Assembly (NCBI RefSeq): GCF_021646545.1
Contig: NZ_JAKIRP010000013.1
Span: 184,110-248,109, forward strand
Length of the DNA: 64,000 bases
Direction of reading: 5' to 3'
From: Chitinophaga filiformis
GTDB taxonomy: Bacteria > Bacteroidota > Bacteroidia > Chitinophagales > Chitinophagaceae
This document shows positions 56,526-64,000 of this stretch, one piece after another. Each line of letters opens with the position of its first letter. Within the stretch, counting starts at the first letter, position 1. Made by a program: the position numbers and the translations under genes. The notes beneath the pieces were generated by a model. The model had not been told where the DNA came from, ran no database searches, and saw nothing but the letters and a program-made list of their open reading frames with translations.

Positions 56526-57140
56526 ATGCGAAAAAAGGCAACATCCATGACAAATAAATCATCTTCAATAGGCCATTACGCCAGTAAATTTGTTGATCTT
56601 ACTGCGGATGAAACTGTGGCCTTTACCGCTGCTTTCAAAGAAATAAAAGTCAAAAAGAGACAATTCCTCGTACAGCCTGACTTCGTGGCCAAACACAGAT
56701 ATTTCGTACTGAGAGGCGCCCTAAGGGCTTACGTAGTAGGGGAAGAAGGCCAGGACCATACCATACAACTAGCCATTGAAGAATGGTGGATATCAGATTA
56801 TAACAGTTACATGTTCCAGCAGCCGGCGAGTATGTTCGTAATGGCTGTCGAAGACAGTACCCTGTTACAAATAAGCTTTGAAGATGAACAGCGGCTGAAG
56901 GCCTCCGGCTATAAATTCGAAACCTTTTTCAGGATACTTGCTGAACGCTCTGCCGCCTTTATGCAAAGGCGCGTCATCACCGGCCTGACGCAGTCAGCCG
57001 AACAACGCTACGATCGGTTTGTTGAAAGATATCCGGCTATGGCCAACCGCTTCCCTCAATATGTCATAGCCTCCTATCTCGGTATGACCACCGAATTCCT
57101 CTCCAGGATCCGCCACCAGAAACAGCGTGCTAAAGATTAG
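56526..57140 (+). CDS. Crp/Fnr-family transcriptional regulator
   Basis: This 204-residue protein has a cyclic-nucleotide-binding-fold domain (KKRQFLVQPDFVAKHRYFVL, then GALRAYVVGEEGQDHTIQLA) and a C-terminal helix-turn-helix (QYVIASYLGMTTEFLSRIRH). The conserved Arg/Ser residues that bind cAMP are absent, as in most Bacteroidota members, so the effector is unknown. An ATG at 56547 would remove seven residues and is equally possible. The next gene on the same strand, an SDR, starts 116 bp after its stop and is a likely target. This Crp-SDR pairing is frequent in the phylum. Confidence 0.9.
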   Translation: MRKKATSMTNKSSSIGHYASKFVDLTADETVAFTAAFKEIKVKKRQFLVQPDFVAKHRYFVLRGALRAYVVGEEGQDHTIQLAIEEWWISDYNSYMFQQPASMFVMAVEDSTLLQISFEDEQRLKASGYKFETFFRILAERSAAFMQRRVITGLTQSAEQRYDRFVERYPAMANRFPQYVIASYLGMTTEFLSRIRHQKQRAKD

Positions 57141-57256
57141 TCCTGAAAATGTTGAACCAGATCAAGCTTTTTTCTTAGCCTGGTTCATTTTTATCTGCCT
57201 GCCGTTTGGTGAGCTTTGCATTGTCAATAACGACAGAACGATAAAAACACAATACA

Positions 57257-58033
57257 ATGCAAAGTTCAATCAACACGAAGACGCAAGGAAGACTAGCAGG
57301 TAAAATAGCCATTGTAACTGGTGCATCGAAAGGGATCGGCGCCGCCATCGCTAAAGCATATGCTTCAGAGGGCGCAAAGGTAGTGGTAAACTATGCCTCC
57401 GGCAAAGCAGGAGCCGATAAGGTAGTAGAAGCGATCACTGCAGCCGGAGGAAAGGCCGTTGCGGTACAGGGTAATGTAGCTATAGCAGACGATGTAAAAA
57501 GGCTGTTTGAAACAACCATAAAGACTTTCGGCACGCCGGATATCCTGGTGAACAATGCCGGCATCTACTCATTTGCCGGTATAGAAGACATCACAGAAGA
57601 CAGCTTTCACTCCATGTACAATACGAACGTACTTGGCACTATTCTCACCATTCAGCAGGCGGTTAAAAGCTTTGGCGATAAGGGTGGTACTATCATCAAT
57701 ACCGGCTCTGTAGTAAGCACGCTCGATATGCCAACTGCGCTGGTTTATTCCACCACCAAATATGCGGTGGATGGCATTACCCGCATCCTGGCCAAAGAAC
57801 TGGGACCGAAGAAAATAAGAGTGAACTCCATTAATCCGGGTCTCATCGAAACAGAAGGCACGCATACCTCCGGCGTAATTGGCGGTCCCGGCGAACAATG
57901 GCATCTGTCTGAAACGCCGCTAGGACGTGTCGGTAAACCGGACGATATCGCTAATGTGGCTGTTTTCCTGGCTTCAGAAGACTCTTACTGGATCAACGGT
58001 GAACTCATTGCCGTAAGCGGTGGACAGCGGTAA
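57257..58033 (+). CDS. Classical SDR family oxidoreductase (glucose-1-dehydrogenase/FabG-like)
   Basis: This is a 258-residue cytosolic SDR with all classical motifs: GASKGIG in the cofactor site (from about residue 24), the structural NNAG in ILVNNAGIYSF, catalytic Ser in INTGSVVS, and YSTTK for the Tyr/Lys pair. The C-terminus ends with the standard ASEDSYWINGELIAVSGGQR. The length is typical of 3-oxoacyl-ACP reductase-like and sugar dehydrogenase members; the substrate cannot be assigned. It follows the Crp/Fnr-type gene and is closed by a terminator hairpin. Confidence 0.94.
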   Translation: MQSSINTKTQGRLAGKIAIVTGASKGIGAAIAKAYASEGAKVVVNYASGKAGADKVVEAITAAGGKAVAVQGNVAIADDVKRLFETTIKTFGTPDILVNNAGIYSFAGIEDITEDSFHSMYNTNVLGTILTIQQAVKSFGDKGGTIINTGSVVSTLDMPTALVYSTTKYAVDGITRILAKELGPKKIRVNSINPGLIETEGTHTSGVIGGPGEQWHLSETPLGRVGKPDDIANVAVFLASEDSYWINGELIAVSGGQR

Positions 58034-58073
58034 ACTCAAATGATACTTCTATTGCATATGTGTATGTTGACAA

Positions 58074-58110
58074 GGCGACCTCCCCGAAAGAGGCGCCCTC
58101 TCTTTTCTTC
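58074..58110. terminator. Hairpin terminator between SDR gene and toxin/immunity locus
   Basis: GGCGACCTC at 58074-58082 pairs with GAGGCGCC at 58090-58097 with one bulged A. A CTCTCTTTTCTT tail follows on the plus strand. It lies in the convergent gap. Confidence 0.55.
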
Positions 58111-58124
58111 GCATGCGATGTATG

Positions 58125-58925
58125 TTATGCACTGCGTTTATTAAACAAGCCCTCCCGTTCCTGCTCTCTGTAAAACTTATCTGCCAGACTAAACAACCAC
58201 TCTTTCAACACATCCAACGGGCTACCAGCCGCTCCGCCATGCGTTGCTATCCGGTTATGCAACGATGAGATGTTGCGCAATACCTGCTCATCATGTTCAC
58301 GCATCTGCTCTACCGTTTCATCAGTAATGAGTGCATACGCGTCTCTGAAACATGCTTTAAGAAAAGCATCAGACTCATATGATGTTGTTGCTCCTATCCG
58401 GTTTGTCAGCAACACTTCAGGATGATACACTCCCCAGGCACAATATTGCCCGTTACTAAAAAACAATGATACTTCCGCAGATATAGCTACTTCCTGCAGC
58501 TGTGTTACCTCCATGAAGGCATCATCAAAGCATAGGAGCAAATCTCTTTCTTCGTGATAATACCTGTACTCAAAAGGAATAAGCTCAAAAGATGGTGCAT
58601 CAGTTTTTAACTGTGGAATAGCCACTATCTTTTCCGCTGTTGCCAGCAGATGTAAATTACCCGGCTCCCGGTTCAGCTCAGGATAGTAAAAAGACACGGC
58701 CTTCAGCAGTCCCGTACCGGTGTCAAATGCCAGTGAATCTGTTCTCGACATATGTAACCAGTCTTCCACACTACCGGTGGAGTCCATCATCTCTTTTTCC
58801 AGGGCGTCAACGCTTTGCTGCGTGCTAAGCACCATCATCAGGCTATCGGGCAATATTCTCGGCCTGGCAGCTATTTGCTGTCCGTTTATAAATGTTATCG
58901 GAATATCTTCAGTAATACTAAACAT
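58125..58925 (-). CDS. Candidate immunity protein to the eCIS-effector-like toxin
   Basis: This 266-residue protein has no signal peptide and no membrane segment, so it is cytosolic. It is acidic, with strand-rich segments (LLCFDDAFMEVTQLQEVAIS, SLFFSNGQYCAWGVYHPEVL) and a helical C-terminus (EHDEQVLRNISSLHNRIATH). No family was recognised. It begins 10 bp after the stop of the 955-residue toxin-like protein on the same strand and is the last gene before a terminator, as expected of an immunity gene in a toxin pair. The acidic character fits a protein that would cover a basic nuclease. The role is inferred from position. Confidence 0.75.
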   Translation of the reverse strand: MFSITEDIPITFINGQQIAARPRILPDSLMMVLSTQQSVDALEKEMMDSTGSVEDWLHMSRTDSLAFDTGTGLLKAVSFYYPELNREPGNLHLLATAEKIVAIPQLKTDAPSFELIPFEYRYYHEERDLLLCFDDAFMEVTQLQEVAISAEVSLFFSNGQYCAWGVYHPEVLLTNRIGATTSYESDAFLKACFRDAYALITDETVEQMREHDEQVLRNISSLHNRIATHGGAAGSPLDVLKEWLFSLADKFYREQEREGLFNKRSA

Positions 58926-58935
58926 GTCAATAAAA

Positions 58936-61803
58936 TTATGGATATATTTTCTTTGCCGGAGGAATAAACCCTTTTTTTGCCGGTATTTTTCCTTCCGTTA
59001 TTATCAGGTCTGTTACCGCTTGTCCCGCATCTTCCGCTTTGCCGCCCAATGCAGTGGCGCCACTCTCTCCTTTTATACCCGATTTACCATAAGCAGTTAT
59101 CACATTACCTCTGGCGCTTTTTGTAGCTTCCATGACTACAATATCACCATCTTTCAGATAGATCAGCCTTTCCCCATTCCTGGTTTCATATATGGCATCA
59201 GGGTTTGATATAATTTTCTGCACCACCTCATCCTTCATATTGTGCATACTGTCACCATGATAATTGGAAGCTTTATTGAATTTGCCCTGCGCACGTACCT
59301 CTTCCATCATTTCCTTAGCAGTCTGCTTATTTGCCACCGTGAGGTCTGCCCGCCCCACTAACTTGTCCATGGCTTTTATCTCTTCTTCGGTTGATTTGCG
59401 CGCTTTTTCAAATGCCTGTTTGAATATATTTAATTGTTCCGGCGGCAGTTCCTTCACATCTTTCGCCAGCTTTCTAAGCTTCAGGTCCAGCATGAATTTC
59501 TCAAAGCTGGTACTGCCTTTCTTTATAGCGTTATAAGCCATGACCGTCAGCCTTGGCACTGCCTCGACCGTACTGGTAATGTCATTGAGACGATTGCCTA
59601 TCGCCATGAATTTATCTACAGATTCCTGTAGTGCGGCTTCAGCTTTCGCTGCGCGGATGATATTCTGCCTGATCCTTGCATCCAGCTCTGCCAGTTGAGC
59701 CAGCGACTTTTCGAGCGTCACCACATCCTTGCTTCCATTGAATGCCGCTGTAACCTCTGCAATAGGACCTGCCGCCTTAAATGCGGCTGCCACCGCAGCA
59801 GCATCTGCTCCTGCACCCACAATGGCTAACACGACCCATGTCAGCGAAGGTTTAGTTGTGAGCAGCTCTACATCATGCGCGCTGACGTCCAGATTGTACT
59901 TTTCAATCTCTTCCTTCACCGCATATGCACTTAAGGCTAATGAGCCGCCCGCAGCCAGTAAAGCCGGTATACCGGTACCGAAGGAAGCCACTGCCAATGC
60001 AATACCGATCACTACAAAACAAACAGCTTTCAATATCTTAGCACTACCCAGATCTTTGATCTTATCTTTAATGATCAGGTCGTAGATGCTGCCACTGCTG
60101 ATTTCCTGCATCTGGACAGAAGCCGCGATCAGCTCATTCAGTTCGTATACACGTTCAGGATTGGCGTTTATATCGGCCCATGTTTCATCAATGCTCTCCT
60201 TCTTCCTGTCGATATAATCCTGCAAGAATTGCTTCAGCTCCTCCTTGCTCTTCACACGCGACAGATCCTCATTGCTGAACGTCTTTTCTTTCATAAGCGG
60301 ACTTGCTGAAGGCAACTGCTGCATCACCCGGGTGCCTGCTGCATGTGCGGCAGTGGATTCCTTATCCAGCGCCAGCTGCCGTTCCAGTTGTGCATCGGAC
60401 ACGTGTTCCTTTGTGCCCACGGCCATCACCGACTGCATCCCTTTACTGCTTGCCTCATCGTAATGCCTGCTGGCGCCCGATTGGGAGATCTCGGTAAATA
60501 ATCTGGTGACGTAGGCATCATCCGCTATCTTCTTTTCCTCTTCAAACAACACATGCCTGTAACGTTGCAGGTGATCGCCGGCGATGGCAATCGTTTCTTT
60601 TCTGAAAGCCGCTTCATAATCATCTACATATTTCCCAAACTCGTCGAGACTATTAAAACCATATGCTTTGAGAGAGGCTGTCAAACTCTCTCTTTCCATT
60701 TCTTCCGCGGCTCTGAAATAATCATGGTTGGGATCATGCACGCCAAATTCATCACGCGATGGCGGCAAGGCCCCTCTGTTCTGGAACTGTTTGTACCTTT
60801 TATACAATTCCTCCAGCCCAAACAATTTCGTTTTTAACGTCTCCCGCTCCTCGCCTGCCTTACGCCGTTCTTCCCTGCCTGCCATATATGCAGCAACCGA
60901 CTGCTTCAATGCATCCAGGTCTGTTGTACCGAAATTGATCTTACTTTTATAATCTTCAAAATCAGCTGCTGTAAACTGACTGAGGAGGGCGGCTATTTCA
61001 CTCAGCTTAGCATAGTTAGCCGGTACGAATGTCTGATCTGACCGCAGGAACCCTTTAACAGCCGGTGGCAGATCGTTCAGTGTTTTCCGTTGCTCCATCA
61101 ACTGTCTCTTCAGATCATTCCAAACGGCTGATCTGCCTTTTTCGCCAGGCTTTATTTCAGTACCAGGCGCTATGCCGGTACTCTGATAATACTGCTTATC
61201 CGTCTCTTCGTTGATAGCTTCTTTACTGTCTTTATCCAGTTGTCTGTATTCCGCATCTCCTGTGCCGTCTGCTTTCTCCGCAACGCCGTATTGCCTGAGC
61301 ATCGACTTAGGTACTTTGAACAGGATCGTTCTTCCGATATGCTGGCTGATGTGCTGATAGATCTCAGCTGTCCCGGTGCCCTGCCAGTCGAGGTTCAGTA
61401 CTTTGTGGAATATGATCAGTTCCGCATAACGGTGAAACTCCTGCTTAGACGCTGTTCCGGGCGGTATCTGTATCGGATAATTTTTCCAGTCTTCTCCGTC
61501 CCCCGGCTTCCGTTGAATGGATGTCTGCAATCCTACGCCTTTTCGCTGAATACCGTCACCCGATGCTGCGGCAACAGGGATCTTTGTACCTGCAACTTTA
61601 TCCGCCACCTGGTCAGCTTCCTTTTCCAGGGTATCATCTGTTTCCACTTCCACTGGTTTCCGTTGCACTTTCGGCGAAAAAAAAGTAGGTGAATCCTGTG
61701 TTTCGGCATGCTCCTCTCCCTGCCTGGAGAAAAATGGTTCTTTGGAATCACTTTGCTGGTTACGTGCGGGAATTTTGGGGCCTTTCAAATATCTCTGGGT
61801 CAT
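58936..61803 (-). CDS. Orphan eCIS-effector-like toxin with C-terminal nuclease-like domain
   Basis: This 955-residue protein has no signal peptide. Its N-terminus has three QRK motifs (KVQRKPVEVE, GIQRKGVG, SIQRKPGD) and the stretch LEKEADQVADKVAG, which resembles the leader preceding DUF4157 domains in cargo of extracellular contractile injection systems (eCIS). The DUF4157 HExxH core is not seen. The middle is helical and charged. Two hydrophobic regions at about 580-625 and 650-685 (VVIGIALAVASFGTGIPALL) could insert in a membrane. The last ~115 residues (YHGDSMHNMKDEVVQKIISN, RLIYLKDGDIVVMEATKSAR, NVITAYGKSG) have the His/strand/strand-Tyr order of BECR-fold ribonuclease toxins. No eCIS structural genes are in the window. 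Confidence 0.8.
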   Translation of the reverse strand: MTQRYLKGPKIPARNQQSDSKEPFFSRQGEEHAETQDSPTFFSPKVQRKPVEVETDDTLEKEADQVADKVAGTKIPVAAASGDGIQRKGVGLQTSIQRKPGDGEDWKNYPIQIPPGTASKQEFHRYAELIIFHKVLNLDWQGTGTAEIYQHISQHIGRTILFKVPKSMLRQYGVAEKADGTGDAEYRQLDKDSKEAINEETDKQYYQSTGIAPGTEIKPGEKGRSAVWNDLKRQLMEQRKTLNDLPPAVKGFLRSDQTFVPANYAKLSEIAALLSQFTAADFEDYKSKINFGTTDLDALKQSVAAYMAGREERRKAGEERETLKTKLFGLEELYKRYKQFQNRGALPPSRDEFGVHDPNHDYFRAAEEMERESLTASLKAYGFNSLDEFGKYVDDYEAAFRKETIAIAGDHLQRYRHVLFEEEKKIADDAYVTRLFTEISQSGASRHYDEASSKGMQSVMAVGTKEHVSDAQLERQLALDKESTAAHAAGTRVMQQLPSASPLMKEKTFSNEDLSRVKSKEELKQFLQDYIDRKKESIDETWADINANPERVYELNELIAASVQMQEISSGSIYDLIIKDKIKDLGSAKILKAVCFVVIGIALAVASFGTGIPALLAAGGSLALSAYAVKEEIEKYNLDVSAHDVELLTTKPSLTWVVLAIVGAGADAAAVAAAFKAAGPIAEVTAAFNGSKDVVTLEKSLAQLAELDARIRQNIIRAAKAEAALQESVDKFMAIGNRLNDITSTVEAVPRLTVMAYNAIKKGSTSFEKFMLDLKLRKLAKDVKELPPEQLNIFKQAFEKARKSTEEEIKAMDKLVGRADLTVANKQTAKEMMEEVRAQGKFNKASNYHGDSMHNMKDEVVQKIISNPDAIYETRNGERLIYLKDGDIVVMEATKSARGNVITAYGKSGIKGESGATALGGKAEDAGQAVTDLIITEGKIPAKKGFIPPAKKIYP

Positions 61804-61880
61804 AAAACAATCTCGGTCATTATTGGGATCAAAAACGGCATCGAAGATAACAAATTATAGCTTTCAACCATACAAACAAC

Positions 61881-61937
61881 CTTTACGTATCCGGAAAAGC
61901 GTATTTCCCGCAATACTCCTCTCCGGACACGTAAAAG
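61881..61937. terminator. Imperfect hairpin downstream of the GH43 gene
   Basis: CTTTACGTATCCGGA at 61881-61895 pairs with TCCGGACACGTAAAAG at 61922-61937 with one mismatch around a 26-base loop. It is placed right after the GH43 stop and before the toxin gene. The loop is long, so confidence is limited. Confidence 0.35.
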
Positions 61938-61949
61938 CATGTATCCTTT

Positions 61950-63464
61950 TTAAGGGATGATCTGCCACAGTTCAGCATCATACTGGTTTTCAAACCATTG
62001 TTCCAGCTTGGTGCCCGGTGTCTGATTGCTATACGGCACATTCAGGGCCAACAGGCTCCGGCGGTTGATCAGTTTGAAATAACCATTGCCCATATCCTGT
62101 ACCCGCCAGTGCTGCGCGATGTTCTGGTTGTCCGTCCACTGGATCAGGATATTTCCTGCAGTCAGCAGACCGCCGGCATTGTCCAGGTTCAAACCGGAGG
62201 CTACGCAAGTTATCTTGTAATAGCCATTCCCAAGACTTGTGAAGTTCCATTTCTGTGCCGCGTGCCCGTTATCCGTCCATTGCTGTATCTGTAATCCGGG
62301 CGTTGGAGCGCCGTCGGGAACGTCCACACATTGTCCGGTCACCTTCGACTTTATCCTATACACGCCATTCGCAATTGGCATGGCATAATTCGGCCCGATA
62401 GACGGTGCGGGTATGGGAATACCCTTTTCTATCGGATAGCCGAAATAAGGGATGTTTCCGTCCCAGGAAAACTGCTGTGCCATCACCCTTCTATTCCATC
62501 CTGAACCATCCGAATTGGCAGCATGATACACGATCCACCACTGGATGTTGTCCGGCGACTTTACAAACGATGCATGCCCGGGTCCATACACATTGCCAAA
62601 CCTGGAGAATGCGGGCGAAGATGCTTTTGTCCAGGAGCTTTTTGACATTAGGTTGCCATTAGTACAGGTTAGTCTTCCCAGGCAGTAGTCGTTCGTCCAG
62701 CTGCCACTCGCCGAGTAAATAATGTTGACTGTATTCCCGCTGATAAGGGCCGTAGGGCCTTCATTGACAGTAGGCGTACCTACCTGTTCCCAGGCATGAT
62801 CAGGCCTTGATATCTCCACTCTTTCGCCGGAAATAGTATATGGATTGCTCATCCTGGCGATGTAGATGTACTGGGAAACATTGGTAGTTCCCTCCCATCC
62901 CGACCAGATGAAATACTGCTGTCCGTTAAAGTCAAAAGGAGACCCGTCTATGGCCCATCTGTCAGTAGCAGCACTCAGCCTGGCCTTATAGACATACCCG
63001 CCGTCCAGCGGATCGTTAGCGTTACTGCCGCCTTCCAGTACAAACATCCGGTGGTTGGCATTATTGCCATCATCGGCAGCAAAATAGACATACCATCTTC
63101 CGCTGCGGTAATGCAGCTCGGGCGCCCACAACTCAGCAGAGTACCCTGTACCCGGGGGAGGCGTAAAAATGTATGTTTTCGGCTGCAGCAAAATATCCTG
63201 CAGGGTTGCTGATTTCGTGATCCATAAACGGCCGCCATCAGAACCGCAGTAGTAGTAAAATCCGCCTACAGTGATCACCCAGGGGTCGTAATAGCTGCCA
63301 TTGTCCGATGAGGGCAATGCGTTGGTGAAGATCACCGAGGCGCTTAAAGCGGCACGATTTGCTGCTGCCTGGGTACCAATAAGCGGCGATGTGTCAGCTA
63401 CTGGTTTCCTGCAGCTTGCTATTGCCGCGCACAGGAAAAAGAGTAATACATAGTTGTTTTTCAT
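61950..63464 (-). CDS. GH43 glycoside hydrolase with C-terminal ricin-type (CBM13) lectin domain, lipoprotein
   Basis: This 504-residue protein has a lipobox signal (LLFFLCAAIASC). The five-bladed propeller of GH43 begins with the catalytic-base motif NGSYYDPWVITVGGFYYYCG. AELWAPELHYRSGRWYVYFA and PFDFNGQQYFIWSGWEG follow, and the general acid Glu is in VNEGPTALISG. From about residue 365 there is a ricin B-like beta-trefoil with three QxW-type repeats (QIQQWTDNGHAAQKW; IQWTDNQNIAQHW; KLEQWFENQYDAELW). GH43 enzymes cleave arabinans or xylans, and the trefoil binds sugar. The start at 63464 is chosen because the lipoprotein signal begins there. Confidence 0.93.
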   Translation of the reverse strand: MKNNYVLLFFLCAAIASCRKPVADTSPLIGTQAAANRAALSASVIFTNALPSSDNGSYYDPWVITVGGFYYYCGSDGGRLWITKSATLQDILLQPKTYIFTPPPGTGYSAELWAPELHYRSGRWYVYFAADDGNNANHRMFVLEGGSNANDPLDGGYVYKARLSAATDRWAIDGSPFDFNGQQYFIWSGWEGTTNVSQYIYIARMSNPYTISGERVEISRPDHAWEQVGTPTVNEGPTALISGNTVNIIYSASGSWTNDYCLGRLTCTNGNLMSKSSWTKASSPAFSRFGNVYGPGHASFVKSPDNIQWWIVYHAANSDGSGWNRRVMAQQFSWDGNIPYFGYPIEKGIPIPAPSIGPNYAMPIANGVYRIKSKVTGQCVDVPDGAPTPGLQIQQWTDNGHAAQKWNFTSLGNGYYKITCVASGLNLDNAGGLLTAGNILIQWTDNQNIAQHWRVQDMGNGYFKLINRRSLLALNVPYSNQTPGTKLEQWFENQYDAELWQIIP

Positions 63465-63550
63465 ATCGGTTATTTTGAGGTGAATAAATGCGGTAACTTC
63501 CGCTGTCTGATACAATGTTAAGAAAGATTTCGGCGTGGCTTTGAGGAATG

Positions 63551-63588
63551 TACGCAAACTGCAAAATCGTGTACACAAACTGCAAAAA
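63551..63588 (-). repeat. Two direct repeats upstream of the GH43 gene
   Basis: TACGCAAACTGCAAAAT at 63551-63567 and TACACAAACTGCAAAAA at 63572-63588 differ at two positions and are 21 bp apart, two helical turns. They lie 87-125 bp before the GH43 start and overlap its putative promoter, as expected of operator sites. Confidence 0.55.
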
Positions 63589-63590
63589 TA
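63583..63590 (-). promoter_or_regulatory. Putative -7 element of the GH43 gene
   Basis: On the minus strand it reads TATTTTTG, an exact TAnnTTTG match, about 120 bp before the start codon and inside the direct-repeat pair. Confidence 0.45.
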
Positions 63591-63651
63591 AGGGGACGAA
63601 ATGCAGAAAGGGGTAGGTGTGGGATTTTTATACCTTCAGATGGGTACAAAT

Positions 63652-63755
63652 ACCGTCTTGATACCGCTTTGATACCGCTAATCCTACGTTAATCCTACGT
63701 TCATGAACGTAGGATTAACGTAGGATTAGCGGTATCAAAGCGGTATCAAGACGGT
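63652..63755. repeat. Perfect 104-bp palindrome built from 11-bp tandem units
   Basis: Left arm 63652-63703 and right arm 63704-63755 are exact reverse complements with no spacer. Each arm is made of two copies of TTGATACCGCT and two copies of AATCCTACGTT, 11 bp each, plus short ends. It lies between the GH43 promoter and the repeat array next to the probable transposase. It could form a cruciform or serve as an array of binding sites; no coding function is visible. Confidence 0.9.
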
Positions 63756-63787
63756 GTCGGATTGGTACTTGTCTTAGTACAGAAAAA

Positions 63788-63904
63788 CTTTACAGTTTTT
63801 GCAAGAAGTTTCAGGATTGACTTTACAGGTTATTGAAATAATTCATTATTTGCTTTACAGATGCGCAAATTAAGCTTTACAGATGTGCAAATTAAGCTTT
63901 ACAC
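63788..63904. repeat. Phased CTTTACA repeat array, probable transposon end
   Basis: CTTTACA occurs at 63788, 63821, 63853, 63875 and 63897, with spacings 33, 32, 22 and 22 bp. The copies at 63852-63873 and 63874-63895 form tandem 22-bp repeats differing at one base. The last copy overlaps the stop codon of the minus-strand transposase-like tail. Arrays of ~22-bp sites read as TGTAAAG from the gene side resemble multi-site transposase-binding ends such as those of Tn7-like and IS21 elements. Confidence 0.65.
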
Positions 63905-64000
63905 TGCTATTTCTGTTGTTTTTACCTTCTTTTTAGCGATCCATCTTCGCTTTAATGCTCCACTGGCTAAATGAGCCTGATTAGGCGTCAGATTATTGCA
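63899..64000 (-). CDS. C-terminal end of a probable IS transposase/integrase (cut by window edge)
   Basis: The frame runs in from the right edge on the minus strand for 33 residues and stops at 63899-63901. It reads NNLTPNQAHLASGALKRRW and then a Lys-rich end. The LTPNQAH...G.LKRRW pattern is the usual tail of Bacteroidota IS3/IS481-type rve integrase-core transposases. The stop codon sits inside the CTTTACA repeat array, consistent with one end of a mobile element. The family is tentative because the catalytic DDE domain lies outside the window. Confidence 0.5.
   Translation of the reverse strand, partial: CNNLTPNQAHLASGALKRRWIAKKKVKTTEIAV

Noticed and set aside
56327..56557. 76-codon frame before the Crp/Fnr gene
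   Set aside because: It overlaps the ends of both neighbouring genes, and its composition does not look like a real protein.
1..64000. CRISPR arrays, tRNA and rRNA genes
   Set aside because: No regularly spaced repeat array with unique spacers and no tRNA- or rRNA-like sequences were seen on reading. The CTTTACA array has variable spacing and near-identical spacers.

Overview
The window looks like a chromosomal segment of a Bacteroidota member, most likely Chitinophagaceae (Chitinophaga-like). The evidence is: Bacteroidota-type promoter elements (TAnnTTTG) before several genes; almost no Shine-Dalgarno signals; many signal peptides ending in AQ/GQ and many lipoproteins; GH78 and GH43 enzymes, a DUF1080 protein and OmpW; and very large Rhs/YD-repeat proteins of the Bacteroidota type. 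No tRNA, rRNA or CRISPR array was seen.

Region 1 (1-15.4 kb) holds small independent units: an AraC-type regulator, a VOC lipoprotein, a SYLF protein, a methyltransferase, a small secreted protein with a collapsed paralogue beside it, OmpW, a VWA protein, a DUF1080 protein, an NmrA-type reductase, a serine hydrolase with TPRs, a GH13 enzyme, and an M1 peptidase with a CYTH protein. Several units are closed by clean terminator hairpins. Region 2 (15.5-23.1 kb) is an AraC regulator followed by a tripartite RND efflux operon (adaptor, pump, TolC-type channel) and an aldo/keto reductase. A duplicated-domain lipoprotein and a GH78 alpha-L-rhamnosidase follow.

Region 3 (27.4-50.7 kb, all minus strand) is the largest structure: eight tightly spaced genes read as one operon. 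In order of transcription they encode an SGNH hydrolase-like secreted protein, a probable outer-membrane beta-barrel, a secreted domain protein, a lipoprotein, a 2238-residue Rhs-type protein with a PA14-like domain, a membrane-anchored protein, a 2889-residue Rhs protein with an AT-rich variable C-terminus, and a three-helix membrane protein that is a good immunity candidate. I read this as a surface or secreted polymorphic-toxin system with dedicated accessory proteins.

Region 4 (51-58 kb) carries a PliI-like lysozyme-inhibitor lipoprotein and a group of SDR/NmrA reductases with AraC and Crp/Fnr regulators, one SDR being frameshifted. Region 5 (58-61.8 kb) is a second toxin-like pair: a 955-residue protein with an eCIS-effector-like N-terminus (QRK motifs and a DUF4157-leader-like stretch) and a possible BECR-fold nuclease C-terminus, followed 10 bp later by a candidate immunity gene. 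Region 6 (61.9-64 kb) has a GH43-ricin lipoprotein, a perfect 104-bp palindrome built from 11-bp units, and a phased CTTTACA repeat array that abuts the C-terminal end of a probable transposase running off the right edge.
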